Notes under the pieces: generated by a model | What the model was told of the DNA's origin: nothing | Databases searched by the model: none | Seen by the model: the letters and a program-made list of their open reading frames with translations, nothing else | Shown: positions 47,846 through 57,428 of the stretch, one piece after another | Layout: each line of letters starts with the position of its first letter | Numbering within the stretch: position 1 is the stretch's first letter | Position numbers and translations under genes: made by a program | Origin: Phreatobacter sp. | GTDB taxonomy: Bacteria; Pseudomonadota; Alphaproteobacteria; Rhizobiales; Phreatobacteraceae | NCBI RefSeq assembly: GCF_016793595.1 | Contig: NZ_JAEULY010000004.1 | Coordinates: forward strand, 310,001 to 374,000 | DNA length: 64,000 nucleotides | Direction: 5' to 3'

Positions 47846-48778
47846 GGTGCGCTGGATCGCTCGGGGCCGAGGGCCGTCCTCATCGCAGGTCCGACCGCCA
47901 GCGGCAAGTCGGCGCTCGCGCTGGAACTCGCCGAGCGCTTTCGCGGCGTGGTGATCAACGCCGATTCCATGCAGGTCTATCGCGACCTCGCGATCATCAC
48001 CGCGCGCCCCGCGCCCGACGAGGCGGCGCGCGCAGACCACCGTCTCTACGGGACCGTGGATGCGGCGGAGAACTTCTCGGTCGGCCGCTGGCTGGCAGCG
48101 GCCACGGGGGAACTGGCCTCGGCCCGCGAGACCGGCCACCTGCCGATCGTGATCGGCGGCACGGGGCTCTATTTCAAGGCATTGACGCAGGGCCTGTCGG
48201 ACATTCCGTCGGTACCGCCCGACGTCAGGGCGAGAATTCGCGCGCTCGGCGAGACGCTCACCCCGGCCGAGCTGCATGCGCGGCTCGCGGCCGTCGATCC
48301 CGAGACGGCGGCGGGCCTCCGGCCCAGCGACCCGCAGCGGCTGCTGCGCGCGCTGGAGGTGCTGGAGGCAACGGGCCATCCTCTCGCTTACTGGCAGCGG
48401 GCGGGCCGCTCGACGCCAATCCTCGATCCGGCGGATTGCGCGGCGGTGTTCCTGTCCGTGGACCGGCCATGGCTGCGCCAGCGCATCGATGCGCGGTTCG
48501 ACGCGATGATGGCTTCGGGCGCGATGGAGGAAGTGGCCCGGCTCGCGGCACGCAATCTCGACCCAGCCCTTCCAGCGATGCGGGCGCACGGCGTTCCCGG
48601 TCTCATTGCGCACCTGCGCGGCGAGATATCGCGGGATGACGCGGTCGCGCGGGGCAAGAAGGACACGAAGGCCTATGCCAAGCGGCAGGAAACCTTTTTC
48701 CGCCACCAGCTGCCGGGTTTCGTTTCGCTCACGCCGGACGAGGCGCGCGGCCGGCTGACAGCGCTGCTTCAGCCCTGA
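47831..48778 (+). CDS. miaA: tRNA dimethylallyltransferase
   Basis: MiaA prenylates adenosine 37 in tRNAs that read UNN codons. The P-loop is [20 protein letters not shown], followed by [20 protein letters not shown], the substrate-binding region with catalytic Asp, [20 protein letters not shown], and the tRNA-binding [19 protein letters not shown]. About 315 residues fit the family. I use the GTG at 47831, preceded by AAGGG; the ATG at 47810 is possible. Either way the 5' end overlaps that of serB by 15 or 36 bases. The 3' end overlaps the convergent diguanylate cyclase gene by 10 bases. Confidence 0.92.
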   Translation: MAEGHGALDRSGPRAVLIAGPTASGKSALALELAERFRGVVINADSMQVYRDLAIITARPAPDEAARADHRLYGTVDAAENFSVGRWLAAATGELASARETGHLPIVIGGTGLYFKALTQGLSDIPSVPPDVRARIRALGETLTPAELHARLAAVDPETAAGLRPSDPQRLLRALEVLEATGHPLAYWQRAGRSTPILDPADCAAVFLSVDRPWLRQRIDARFDAMMASGAMEEVARLAARNLDPALPAMRAHGVPGLIAHLRGEISRDDAVARGKKDTKAYAKRQETFFRHQLPGFVSLTPDEARGRLTALLQP

Positions 48779-50316
48779 CCCAACGAGGATTTGCGGCGCG
48801 GCGCCGAATTCTGCCGGGTTCTCGGCCGGAAGGCCGGCACCTCGGCGGGCGCAATGGAGGTATCGCCCGGCAGGCGCACAACCAGCAGTTCGCCATCGCC
48901 TTCATCGACGCAGACGACATTTCGGCCCGAGGCCTTGGCGCGATAGAGCGCCGTATCCGCGCGCGACAACAAGCGGTCGAGCGACTCGCGTCCGTCCCAG
49001 GCGGCCACGCCGAAGGAGGCGCTGAACCGGATCGCGCCGTCCTCGAACGGTACCTCCTGATCAGCCGCCAGCGCGCGCATCCGCTCGGCGACCGCCGCAG
49101 CGGCCGTCAGCCCCGTATGCGGCAGGACGGCGACGAATTCCTCACCGCCGAGCCGACCGAACAGATCCACTTCCTCGCGCAGACCGTGGGTCATCAGATC
49201 GACCGCGGCCTTCAGCACCGCGTCGCCGCCGGCATGGCCGTACCGATCGTTGATACGCTTGAAATGGTCGAGATCGACGGCGAAAAGCGAAACCGGATGG
49301 CCATAGCGCTCGGCAAGCGCGATGCCGCGCTGGAGCCCGTCGGTGATCGCCCGGCGGTTGAGCGCGCCGGTCAGGGGGTCGCGGGTCGCAAGGCGGCTCA
49401 GCTCTTCCTCCAGCTCCTGCCGGCGTGCGATCTCCGCCTTCAGCGCCTCGTTGGCGGCGGCATGTTCGAGCTGGATGAGCCGCGCGGCATCCTCGGCGAG
49501 CTTGCGCGTGGTGATGTCGGCATAGGTCGCCAGCACGCCGTCGCCGAGAGGCGCGACCGCGATCTCGTACCAGCGTTCGCTGCCGTCGTCCGCCGGATAG
49601 TCCGCCACGAACTCGACGGGCTCACGCGTCTCGACGACCCTGACATAGCGATCCCAGGCGCTCTCATCCCTGAGCCTCGGGAAGACCGTGCGCATGGAGC
49701 CCGACAGCATGTCCTCGACCGGACGACCGACGAGCCGGCCCGCGCGGCGGTTCGCGGCGATGATCTGGCCATCAATGGCCGCGCCATCCGTGCCGCGAAC
49801 GAGGCGCATCGCGACGATGCCGTCCAGCGACGCATCGAGAATGGTGGTCAACAGGTCGTCGCGCAGCTCGCGCGGCTTGCAATAGACGACGACGATGGTC
49901 GATCCGTCGGCATCGCGGCAGGGCAGGATCAACCGCTCCCAGATATGGACGTTCACCGCATAGGCGCCGCGATGAAGCGTCAGGATCGGAATGCCCTCCC
50001 CCACGGCCCGCGCGTTGATGTCACGGAAGAAATCGCCAACCTCGCCCTTGAACTCGCTGGTCTGGTGGCCGGTCATGTCCATGCCGACATTGGCCACGAT
50101 GGCGCTGCCGTAATGGGCATAGACGTAGTCTTCGCCGTCCAGCGGCACCATGACGATGAGATCGTCGGCATCGGGCCCGAGGCTGATCGGATCGAACGGG
50201 GCAAAGGGAGCGAAACCGTGCTCGTCGACGAGCAAACGCCACTGCGCGAGCAAACGCCGGATGGCCGGCGCGTGGCAGCGCTCCTCGATCCCCGATTCGT
50301 AAATCTCACGGTACAT
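48769..50316 (-). CDS. PAS-GGDEF diguanylate cyclase
   Basis: A signalling protein of 515 residues that should make cyclic di-GMP. The N-terminal 150 residues form a PAS-like or heme-independent sensor region ([37 protein letters not shown]). A second PAS follows (about 155-270, [16 protein letters not shown]). The GGDEF domain (about 310-480) carries [12 protein letters not shown], the allosteric-type D-x-x-R region, and the active site [17 protein letters not shown]. The GGEEF motif is intact. No EAL domain or membrane segment is present. It is the last gene after the YkgJ-like gene on the minus strand, 99 bases downstream. Confidence 0.9.
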   Translation of the reverse strand: MYREIYESGIEERCHAPAIRRLLAQWRLLVDEHGFAPFAPFDPISLGPDADDLIVMVPLDGEDYVYAHYGSAIVANVGMDMTGHQTSEFKGEVGDFFRDINARAVGEGIPILTLHRGAYAVNVHIWERLILPCRDADGSTIVVVYCKPRELRDDLLTTILDASLDGIVAMRLVRGTDGAAIDGQIIAANRRAGRLVGRPVEDMLSGSMRTVFPRLRDESAWDRYVRVVETREPVEFVADYPADDGSERWYEIAVAPLGDGVLATYADITTRKLAEDAARLIQLEHAAANEALKAEIARRQELEEELSRLATRDPLTGALNRRAITDGLQRGIALAERYGHPVSLFAVDLDHFKRINDRYGHAGGDAVLKAAVDLMTHGLREEVDLFGRLGGEEFVAVLPHTGLTAAAAVAERMRALAADQEVPFEDGAIRFSASFGVAAWDGRESLDRLLSRADTALYRAKASGRNVVCVDEGDGELLVVRLPGDTSIAPAEVPAFRPRTRQNSAPRRKSSLGQG

Positions 50317-50415
50317 GCCAGACCTGTCCTAACGTCAATCTGGCATCGGCCACTTAAGACCGCGTAAAGCCGGCTTCCGGAAAGCGGGCAAAATCGACGC
50401 GGCCAGGAGCGGTGG

Positions 50416-50943
50416 TCAGGCGGTCGCGAAACTGGGAATATCGAGCGGTCGGCGGTCGCGGTCGGCCATGGCGGCGAGGTCATTGGCGAGCAGCAGATCG
50501 AAGGTCTGGTTGTCGCGGACCACCAACTGCCGGCCCCGGTCCGTCACGAACAGGGCAAAACCCGCGCCGAGCTGCATTTGGAGGAAACCGACCAGCGCCG
50601 AGGCCTTCCAGAGCAGCGGCCGCCGGGGGTCAACGAACAGGAAGATGACCTTCTCGACGGGGTCGCGGTGGAAATAGGCGCCGCAGTCGAGCGGATGGGG
50701 GATGCGGTTGCGCTCGGGCGCGTCCGCCAGACGCGCGGCGAGATAGGCGCAGACATAGGCCGTGCAGGCGGATGGCCGTTCCGGCCTGCCGAAAATGGCG
50801 CAGCCGCCGTTCTCGATGTGCCGGCAGGCGTGATAGGCGGGCTTGTCGAGGGCCTGGATCTCGGGAAGCGAGCAGCAATAGGTGCAGGTGCGGCAATGGG
50901 AGATGCGTTCGCCAGCCTCCCGTCGCCGCTTGGCCTGCCCCAT
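50416..50943 (-). CDS. YkgJ-like cysteine-cluster protein
   Basis: A protein of 175 residues with an N-terminal cysteine cluster CRTCTYCCSLPEI, then HACRHIENGGCAIFGRP and SACTAYVC, eight or nine cysteines that match the YkgJ zinc/iron-binding family. It opens MGQAKRRREAGER. The remaining part (about 75-175) is less conserved and ends RRPLDIPSFATA. Function unknown; metal binding is inferred from the cysteine pattern. Its start codon is one base after the stop of the inositol phosphatase gene, so translation is coupled. Confidence 0.82.
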   Translation of the reverse strand: MGQAKRRREAGERISHCRTCTYCCSLPEIQALDKPAYHACRHIENGGCAIFGRPERPSACTAYVCAYLAARLADAPERNRIPHPLDCGAYFHRDPVEKVIFLFVDPRRPLLWKASALVGFLQMQLGAGFALFVTDRGRQLVVRDNQTFDLLLANDLAAMADRDRRPLDIPSFATA

Positions 50944-50944
50944 C

Positions 50945-51742
50945 TCAGCCCCGCTGGCCTTCCTTGACCGACTGCAGCAGCGCCTTCTGGATCGGCTCGT
51001 TGCCGGCGCAGATGTCGCCGTTCAGCAACATGTTGTCGTGGCCGTCGCAATCGGTCACGAAACCACCGGCCTCGCGGATGAGCACGATCCCCGCCGCCAC
51101 GTCCCAGGGCTTCACGCCGCGCTCCCAGAAGCCGTCGAACCGGCCGGCGGCGACATAGGCGAGATCGAGCGCACAGGCGCCCATGCGCCGGATGCCGCCA
51201 AAGCGCGACTGCACGACCTTCAATTCGTTGCGGTACTGGACGTGGTCGCCACGGCCGATATGCGGGGTGCCGCAACCGACGACGCTATCCTCGGGCTTGC
51301 GCCGGGCCGAGACGCGCAGGCGGCGGTCGTTGAGGAAGGCGCCGGTGCCGCGCTCGGCGACATAGAGCTCGTCAATGGCGGGATTGTAGACGACGCCGGC
51401 GACCAGTACGCCGTTGCGCTCCAGCGCGATCGACACGGCGAATTGCGGGATGCCGTGGAGGAAATTCGTCGTGCCGTCGAGCGGATCGACGATCCAGGTA
51501 TGGGTTTCGTCGGTACCCTCGACCTTGCCGCCCTCTTCGCCGATGAAGCTGTAGCCTGGGCGCGCCTTGAGCAGTTCGGTCTTGACGATCTGCTCGGCCT
51601 TGCGGTCGGCGGCCGAGACGAAATCGCCCGGCCCCTTCACGGACACCTGCAGGTTCTCGACCTCGCCGAAGTCGCGCTTGAGGCTGCGCCCGGCCTTGAG
51701 GGCGGCGCCGACCATGACGTTGAGCAGTGCGGAGCGGAGCAT
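50945..51742 (-). CDS. suhB: inositol monophosphatase family protein (SuhB)
   Basis: A magnesium-dependent phosphatase of 265 residues. Metal-binding motifs are FIGEEGGKVE, WIVDPLDGTTNFLHGIPQFA and KPWDVAAGIVLIREAGG, which are characteristic of inositol-1-monophosphatase. In bacteria these also act on other sugar phosphates, and SuhB additionally binds ribosomal RNA antitermination complexes. The start MLRSALLNVMVGAA fits the family. It is the third gene in a minus-strand run with the thiE-like and Sel1 genes upstream and YkgJ one base downstream. Confidence 0.92.
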   Translation of the reverse strand: MLRSALLNVMVGAALKAGRSLKRDFGEVENLQVSVKGPGDFVSAADRKAEQIVKTELLKARPGYSFIGEEGGKVEGTDETHTWIVDPLDGTTNFLHGIPQFAVSIALERNGVLVAGVVYNPAIDELYVAERGTGAFLNDRRLRVSARRKPEDSVVGCGTPHIGRGDHVQYRNELKVVQSRFGGIRRMGACALDLAYVAAGRFDGFWERGVKPWDVAAGIVLIREAGGFVTDCDGHDNMLLNGDICAGNEPIQKALLQSVKEGQRG

Positions 51743-51824
51743 TGCGATCCTTCGCGGGTCGTTAAGGGGCGGTCATGCCCGCCGGGGCCTCTGTGGTCAA
51801 GCCGCCCCGCTGGGGGCAGGCCAA

Positions 51825-52790
51825 CTATCTCACCCAGTTGCGTGCGCCCTGCTCGGCCGCCTCGCGCTGCACCGGGTCCATGGTCTTCACGTAATCTTCC
51901 AGCCAGGCGTCCCGCGCGCCGAGATATTCGGCCGTCAGGTACCATTGGGCGGCCATGACGGCGTTCGGCGCGATACCGCGTCCGGCGGCGAGCAGCCGGG
52001 CGAGGCGGTTCATGGCGAGCGGGTTGCCGCGCAAGGCGGCCTTGCGAAACAGCCGGGCGGCGGCGGCTTCATCCTTCGCCACACCCTGCCCGTTGAACAG
52101 CATGACCGCGTAATCGATCTGCGCCTCCATCAGGTCCTGCGCGGCGGCCCGGCCCAGATAGGTCGCCGCCTGGGGCAGGTCTGCCGGAATGCCATTGCCG
52201 TCCTTCAGCATGGTGCCATAGGCGTACTGGGCGTCGGCGCTGCCGAGATCGGCCGCCATCCTGAACCAGCGGGCCGCGCCCTGCGGGTCGCGCTCGCCGC
52301 CATGGCCGCCAAGCGCGAGCAGGCCGAGATTGTAGGCCGCCGCGACATGGCCGAGGCCGGCGGCGCGCTCGAAATAGGGCCTGGCCTGCGCGGGATCGCG
52401 GGCAAGCCCCGCGCGTCCCTCGATATGCATCATGCCGATGGCGAAAATGGCGTTGCGATCGCCCTTGTCGGCTGCGAGCCGATACCAGCCGAGCGCACGC
52501 TGCTCGTTCTGCGGCACGCCGATCCCGGCGGAGTGAAGCTCGCCGAGCAGCGTCATCGATATCGGATCGGCCGCCGTCTCGACCCGCTCCGTCGCCTCGC
52601 GGAAAGCGGTCAGGTAATGGCCGCGCTGATAGGCCGCATAGGCGGATTCCACGCTCGGCGGCTCGCCGCGCGCCGCCGGGGCAGGCTGTGCCGGCGCGGG
52701 CCGGGGCGCCGGGCGGTTCTGCGCCGAAGCGGCGGAACTGGCCAGCGCCAACAGGCAGGCGGCAACGAGAACGCGCGGCGCGGTGTTCAT
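51825..52790 (-). CDS. secreted Sel1-repeat protein
   Basis: A periplasmic protein of 321 residues with a signal peptide (1-23, MNTAPRVLVAACLLALASSA) and a short Pro/Ala linker. About five or six Sel1-like TPR repeats follow, for example DRNAIFAIGMMHIEGRAGLA, YNLGLLALGGHGGERDPQGA, ADAQYAYGTMLKDGNGIPAD and NPLAMNRLARLLAAGRGIAP. Such repeats form protein-binding scaffolds. The ATG at 52790 overlaps the stop of the thiE-like gene (ATGA), so the two are translationally coupled. No partner is evident. Confidence 0.85.
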   Translation of the reverse strand: MNTAPRVLVAACLLALASSAASAQNRPAPRPAPAQPAPAARGEPPSVESAYAAYQRGHYLTAFREATERVETAADPISMTLLGELHSAGIGVPQNEQRALGWYRLAADKGDRNAIFAIGMMHIEGRAGLARDPAQARPYFERAAGLGHVAAAYNLGLLALGGHGGERDPQGAARWFRMAADLGSADAQYAYGTMLKDGNGIPADLPQAATYLGRAAAQDLMEAQIDYAVMLFNGQGVAKDEAAAARLFRKAALRGNPLAMNRLARLLAAGRGIAPNAVMAAQWYLTAEYLGARDAWLEDYVKTMDPVQREAAEQGARNWVR

Positions 52791-53467
52791 GGCCGGCGGG
52801 CTCCGGCAATCGCCGCGAGCGCCTCCGCGACGCCCGCCTGCGGCCCGACGGCATGGTTCCAGACCGGATCGGCCAGCGCGACGAAATCGGCCGAAACGGC
52901 CGCCAGCGCCGCCGCGCCCGCGATGTCGGGAGCGAAACCGATCACGGGCACCTCGAACAGTTCGGCCCACCAGCCGACCCGCTCGACGACGGCATGGATC
53001 GGCGGCAGCAGGCCGTTCTTCTCGGCATGGCGCGATACCATCGGCTCACCGAACATCACGTAATCCGCGCCCTTCTCACCGGCGGCCATGGCGTCGTCGC
53101 GCGATTTCAACCCGGAGACGCCGACCATCCGCTGTGGCGCGAGGCTTGCGACCGCATCGGCGAGGCGCTGCATGTCGAAGGCGAGATGGCATCCGTCGGC
53201 GCCACCCCGCGCCACGACCGCGGGGGACGCCTCGACGATCAGCGCCGTGCCATGCTTCTGCACCACGGGCGCCAGCGTCTTGACGGCATTGACCAGCGTC
53301 CGTTCGTCGGCCGCGGCGAAGCGGGCGATGACGGCGGCGACGGGCCCGCCGGACAGGGCGGCGTCCAGAGCGCCGGCAAAGGCGTCGGCCGCCTCGATCG
53401 GCGGCGTGACGAGGACAAGCTGGGTTTGCGGCTGCGAGGGCTCGGCGTTACGCATGGCTGCGCACAT
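52787..53467 (-). CDS. ThiE/TenI-fold protein, thiamine phosphate synthase-like
   Basis: A protein of about 226 residues with the ThiE TIM-barrel fold: TQLVLVTPP, HGTALIVEASPAVVARGGAD, GCHLAFDMQRLAD, GVSGLKSRDDAMAAGEKGAD and YVMFGEPM. True ThiE has a Q-x-R-x-K motif in the first strand, but here the corresponding place reads AAVIARFAAADER, and GVHLG is GCHLA. It may therefore be a TenI-like or altered enzyme rather than thiamine phosphate synthase. The start is uncertain: ATGs at 53467 and 53455 and a TTG at 53485 are in frame and none has a clear ribosome-binding site. It overlaps the Sel1 gene by four bases. Confidence 0.72.
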   Translation of the reverse strand: MCAAMRNAEPSQPQTQLVLVTPPIEAADAFAGALDAALSGGPVAAVIARFAAADERTLVNAVKTLAPVVQKHGTALIVEASPAVVARGGADGCHLAFDMQRLADAVASLAPQRMVGVSGLKSRDDAMAAGEKGADYVMFGEPMVSRHAEKNGLLPPIHAVVERVGWWAELFEVPVIGFAPDIAGAAALAAVSADFVALADPVWNHAVGPQAGVAEALAAIAGARRP

Positions 53468-53644
53468 GGGGCTCGAAAGCGGCAAAAAAGCGGAGGGACG
53501 GAACGTTCATCCTCGGTATCGACATCGTTTGGAAACATCTCGGCTGGAGTTTCGCATCCATGCGGGCACCGGGTCGGGAAATCAACCGACGCCGTCGCGC
53601 CTGCCTGCCGCTATCCTTGCCCGACCAACGTCAGGATCACCACG

Positions 53645-55558
53645 ATGCGACCTTCCGCGAGCCTGTTTCTTTCGGCTGCCTTCGTTCTCGTCACCGGCTC
53701 GGTGGCGCTTGCCGGCCCAGCCGACGACCTGTCGCGCGCCGCCGTATCCGGCCTCGGGGGCCTGCAGATCGCCGGCGCCGCAGTGGGCGAGGCCCGCGAC
53801 GAGGGATCGAACGTCGTCCTGTCGAACGTCACCTTCTCGTCGGCCGGCGCGCGTGCCGTCGGCGTCAAGATCACCCGCGCGACCGTGACTGGCGGCGTCG
53901 GCTCGACCGACGCGCTGTCCAACTCCCGGATCGTGCTGGAAGGCGTCGAGGGCACCGGCTCGGACGGCCAGTCCTATCGCATCGACCGCGCCGAGATTGC
54001 CGGCGCGCAGGGCTCCTTCGCCGCGATTCTCGGCAGCCTCGCGACCCGTGAACCGTTCTTCCAGGGCGCGAGCGAGGCCTCCGTCACCGGTTTCTCGGCC
54101 CAGTCCATCGACATTCCCGCCATGACCCTGCAACGCCGGCGCGACGCGCGCATGGAGCAGGCCGCCTATCGCAACGTCCGGCTGAACAGCTACCGGCAGG
54201 GCAAGATCGCGGAAATGACGATTGCCGGCGTGACCACGACACCGGCGGAGGGCCAGGGCTCGCGCGTCGAGATCGGGGCCAGCCGCTTTGTCGGCTTCGA
54301 CGCCTCGGCCGGCACGCGCGCCGGCAATACGACGACGGTCGCGCTTGAAAGCGGCACGATCGACCAGATCCGCGGCACCAGCGCCCAGAACGCGCCGTTC
54401 AGCATCGACCGCGTCTCCTTCGGCAAGGTGTCGATGCGGCCCGGCGAGCGCTCGCTGGTCGCGTTGACCCAGACCATGCAGGAGATCGACCCGGCGGGTG
54501 CAACGGAAGAATCGCGCCGTCGCAGCATGGGCGTCGTCGCCGAACTGTTCTCGCGGCTCGACATCGACAATGTCGAGATGACCGGCTTCAAGGGCCAGTC
54601 GAACCAGAACCAGCCGGTCGTGCTCTCCCGCTTCGCCATTCGCGGCGTCTCGCAGGGGCGCATCGCCTCCATCGATTTCGCCGGACTGTCGGCGGCCGAC
54701 CGCAGCGGCCAGACGACCACCATCGGCAAGTTCACCATCGAGACGATCGACGCCACCGGCCTGATCGCCCTCGCCAAGGACTTCTCGGAGGGCGCCTACT
54801 CGGCCGGCAAGCCGGTGCCGCCCAGCGCCTATCCCGACATCCGCCGCCTGCTGATGGAGGACATCGCCATCAAGACCAGCGCCGGGCAGGCGCTCGGCAG
54901 CGTCCAGCGCTTCCTGGTCGAGGCCGGGCCGCGCATCGGCCTCGTGCCCACGCGCCTGCGGGCGCAGCTCGAAGGCTTCACCGCGCCGATCAACGATGCC
55001 CGCCAGCGTGCCCAGCTCGCGCCGCTCGGCCTGACCGACAAGATCAATCTCGGGGCCGAGCTCGACATCGAATACGACGACGCGTCCCGCGAACTGCGCG
55101 TCCGCAACGTCAAGGTCGATGTCGACGATGTCGGCTCGCTAAACCTCGTCATGACCATTGGCGGGCTCGATCGCGCCCAGATCGAGGCTCTGCCGGGCAG
55201 CGCCGCCGTTCTCGGCCTCTCCGCCAAGGCCGGCCGCCTGACGCTGACCTTCAGCGAGGACGGCGGCGTCGCGTCATTCGTCAGCCATGTCGCCGGCCAG
55301 ACCGGCCTCAGCGAGGACGACTTCAAGGAACAGATCAAGCAGCAGGCCGGCATGATGGTCGGCCAGTTCATCCAGGATCGCGCGCTCGCCGAGCGCATCA
55401 CCGAGGCCTTCGGCGAGTTCCTCGACGATCCCTCCTCGCTCGCGATCACCCTGACGCCGAAGGGCGACATCCCGCTGGCGGCGCTGGCGATCGCGATGCG
55501 GGGCTCGCCCTTCGCGGTGATCCCGATGTTCAACATCGAGGTGAAGGCCAACGAGTGA
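53645..55558 (+). CDS. large secreted protein of unknown function
   Basis: I do not recognise this product of 637 residues. A signal peptide (1-23, LFLSAAFVLVTGSVALAG) is followed by beta-rich, repetitive-looking sequence, with recurrent phrases such as VVLSNVTFSSAGARAVGVKI, SRIVLEGVEGTGSDGQSYRI, RRDARMEQAAYRNVRLNSYR and VVLSRFAIRGVSQGRIASID. The C-terminal part (about 400-637) has VRNVKVDVDDVGSLNLVMTI and ends with hydrophobic AALAIAMRGSPFAVIPMFNI. No cysteine and no enzyme motif is visible. The alternating pattern recalls AsmA/YdbH-like envelope proteins, only as a weak likeness. AGGA lies eight bases before the ATG at 53645. A bidirectional terminator follows. Confidence 0.78.
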   Translation: MRPSASLFLSAAFVLVTGSVALAGPADDLSRAAVSGLGGLQIAGAAVGEARDEGSNVVLSNVTFSSAGARAVGVKITRATVTGGVGSTDALSNSRIVLEGVEGTGSDGQSYRIDRAEIAGAQGSFAAILGSLATREPFFQGASEASVTGFSAQSIDIPAMTLQRRRDARMEQAAYRNVRLNSYRQGKIAEMTIAGVTTTPAEGQGSRVEIGASRFVGFDASAGTRAGNTTTVALESGTIDQIRGTSAQNAPFSIDRVSFGKVSMRPGERSLVALTQTMQEIDPAGATEESRRRSMGVVAELFSRLDIDNVEMTGFKGQSNQNQPVVLSRFAIRGVSQGRIASIDFAGLSAADRSGQTTTIGKFTIETIDATGLIALAKDFSEGAYSAGKPVPPSAYPDIRRLLMEDIAIKTSAGQALGSVQRFLVEAGPRIGLVPTRLRAQLEGFTAPINDARQRAQLAPLGLTDKINLGAELDIEYDDASRELRVRNVKVDVDDVGSLNLVMTIGGLDRAQIEALPGSAAVLGLSAKAGRLTLTFSEDGGVASFVSHVAGQTGLSEDDFKEQIKQQAGMMVGQFIQDRALAERITEAFGEFLDDPSSLAITLTPKGDIPLAALAIAMRGSPFAVIPMFNIEVKANE

Positions 55559-55586
55559 GCGGCCGGCATCGTCCGCCCAATGCAAA

Positions 55587-55610
55587 ACGGGGAGGCTCGC
55601 GCCTCCCCGT
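55587..55610. terminator. bidirectional intrinsic terminator
   Basis: ACGGGGAGGC (55587-55596) pairs with GCCTCCCCGT (55601-55610) around TCGC, flanked by AAAA on the left and TTTCCTTT on the right. It separates the secreted-protein gene from the convergent fba gene and suits both directions. Confidence 0.9.
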
Positions 55611-55637
55611 TTCCTTTCGTGCGGACCCGTGCGCCGA

Positions 55638-56705
55638 TCAGGCGATCTTCGGGTCGAGTTCGCCCTTGGCGTAGCGCTTGGCCATGTCGGCGAGCGTCAC
55701 GACGCGCTTGATCTTCGAGGCCTGCCCAGCGGTGTTGAACTCCTGAAGGCGCTGCTTGCAGAGGGCGGTCATCGCCTCCATGGCCGGCTTCAGGTACTTG
55801 CGCGGGTCGAACTCGCCGGGGCTCTCCGACAGGATCTTGCGGATCTGGCCGGTCATGGCCATGCGGTTGTCGGTGTCGATGTTGATCTTGCGGACGCCGT
55901 GCTTGATGCCGCGCTGGATTTCCTCGACCGGCACGCCCCAGGTCGGCTTCATCTGGCCGCCGAACTTGTTGATGATGTCCTGCAGCTCCTGCGGCACCGA
56001 CGACGAACCGTGCATGACCAGGTGGGTGTTCGGCAGCTTCTGGTGAATTTCCTCGATGACGTTCATCGCGAGGACCTTGCCGTCAGGCTTGCGCGTGAAC
56101 TTGTAGGCGCCGTGCGAGGTGCCCATGGCGATGGCGAGCGCGTCGACCTTGGTCTCCTTGACGAACTTCACGGCCTCGTCCGGGTTGGTCAGCAGCTGGT
56201 CGTGCGAGAGCTGGCCCTCGGCGCCGTGGCCGTCCTCGGCCTCGCCCATGCCGCTCTCGAGGCTGCCCAGCACGCCGAGCTCGCCCTCGACCGAGATGCC
56301 GCCGAGATGGGACATCTCGGTGACCTTCTTCGTCACGCCGACATTGTAGTCCCAGTCGCCGGGGGTCTTGCCGTCGGCCTTGAGCGAACCGTCCATCATG
56401 ACCGAGGTGAAGCCGGCCTGGATGGCGGTCATGCAGGTGGCCGGCTCGTTGCCATGGTCGAGGTGCACGCAGACCGGGATGTGCGGATAGATCTCGGTGA
56501 CGGCGTCCATCATGTGCTTGAGCATGATGTCGTTGGCGTAGGAGCGCGCGCCGCGCGAGGCCTGAATGATCACCGGCGCGTCGACCGCATCGGCTGCGGT
56601 CATGATCGCCAGCGCCTGCTCCATATTGTTGATGTTGAAGGCCGGCACGCCGTAGTCGTTCTCGGCGGCATGGTCGAGGAGCTGGCGGAGGGTGATGCGG
56701 GCCAT
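55638..56705 (-). CDS. fba: class II fructose-bisphosphate aldolase
   Basis: A zinc aldolase of 355 residues that splits or forms fructose-1,6-bisphosphate. Motifs are [38 protein letters not shown] with the catalytic Asp and zinc His, [32 protein letters not shown] and [20 protein letters not shown]. The insert around [20 protein letters not shown] marks the Calvin-type (CbbA-like) subtype common in alphaproteobacteria. It is the last gene of the tkt-gap-pgk-hydrolase-fba series. The ATG at 56705 is preceded by 92 bases in which a separate promoter is possible. Confidence 0.96.
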   Translation of the reverse strand: MARITLRQLLDHAAENDYGVPAFNINNMEQALAIMTAADAVDAPVIIQASRGARSYANDIMLKHMMDAVTEIYPHIPVCVHLDHGNEPATCMTAIQAGFTSVMMDGSLKADGKTPGDWDYNVGVTKKVTEMSHLGGISVEGELGVLGSLESGMGEAEDGHGAEGQLSHDQLLTNPDEAVKFVKETKVDALAIAMGTSHGAYKFTRKPDGKVLAMNVIEEIHQKLPNTHLVMHGSSSVPQELQDIINKFGGQMKPTWGVPVEEIQRGIKHGVRKINIDTDNRMAMTGQIRKILSESPGEFDPRKYLKPAMEAMTALCKQRLQEFNTAGQASKIKRVVTLADMAKRYAKGELDPKIA

Positions 56706-56797
56706 TGGCGGTTATCCGTCCTGTCGTTGGTGGTATTGCGACCCTCTAGCGCAAGGTCGCGGCCAAAAAAAGCCGTCCATTCGCCGCGCAGGACCGC

Positions 56798-57382
56798 TCA
56801 GCGCGGGCGCGGGACAGGTACGGGCGCCGTCAGCGGCGGCGTGGGCGCCTGGCGCGCGGCGAGGAGTTCGGCGAGCCGGTCCATCACCATGCGCTGGACG
56901 GTCTCGTTGGTCGCCAGCATGGCGTGGTTCACCATGAAGGCGCCGGACTGCCAGGCGTCGATGTTCTCGGCGCCGATGATCTGCGGAAAGCCGGGCGTGT
57001 GGATGTTGATGCAGCGCGTCGCCGGACAGGCTCCCGAGCCGAAGGCGGCGTCGATGGTGATGACCAGCGGCGCGGGCTTGCCCGCCGCGATCCGCTCGGC
57101 CGCATAGCGCAGCGCCGTCGAGCCGCCCATGGAATGGCCGATGATGACGTCGGGCTCGACGCCGGCCGTGCGGCTCATCAGATGGTTGTCGACAACGACC
57201 CGATAGCCCAGACGCTCGACATTGGCGGCAAGTACGGAGACGCCGATGTAGTTCTGCTGGACGTAGATGAAGAGGCCGTCGAGCAGCAGGGCGGTCGGCT
57301 TCGGCCCCTGCGCGCCGGCCGCCCCCGCCCCGGCGCAGAAGGCGAGAACGGCAGCGGCGATGCGGATGAGGCGCTGTCCCAT
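56798..57382 (-). CDS. secreted alpha/beta hydrolase
   Basis: A small alpha/beta-hydrolase of 194 residues with a signal peptide (1-24, RIAAAVLAFCAGAGAAGA). After TALLLDGLFIYVQQNYIG the nucleophile elbow is VIIGHSMGGSTAL with the Ser in GHSMG, and the final His may be in FMVNHAMLA. The Asp could lie in LVITIDAAFGSG. Two cysteines (ACPATRCINI) may form a disulfide. The protein resembles serine hydrolases that lack a cap domain; its substrate is unknown. It is inserted between pgk and fba in the sugar-phosphate cluster, which is unusual. Confidence 0.78.
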   Translation of the reverse strand: MGQRLIRIAAAVLAFCAGAGAAGAQGPKPTALLLDGLFIYVQQNYIGVSVLAANVERLGYRVVVDNHLMSRTAGVEPDVIIGHSMGGSTALRYAAERIAAGKPAPLVITIDAAFGSGACPATRCINIHTPGFPQIIGAENIDAWQSGAFMVNHAMLATNETVQRMVMDRLAELLAARQAPTPPLTAPVPVPRPR

Positions 57383-57428
57383 ATGTCCGCTCAGGCGCGT
57401 TTCCCTCAGCTTCAGGCGAGCATGCGGT

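Noticed and set aside
46943..48706. Apparent 587-residue N-terminal extension of serB
   Set aside because: The extension is antisense to miaA and has no recognisable sequence; serB starts at 47845.
52688..53644. Extension of the large secreted protein by 319 codons upstream
   Set aside because: This part is antisense to the thiE-like and Sel1 genes; the signal peptide and ribosome-binding site place the start at 53645.
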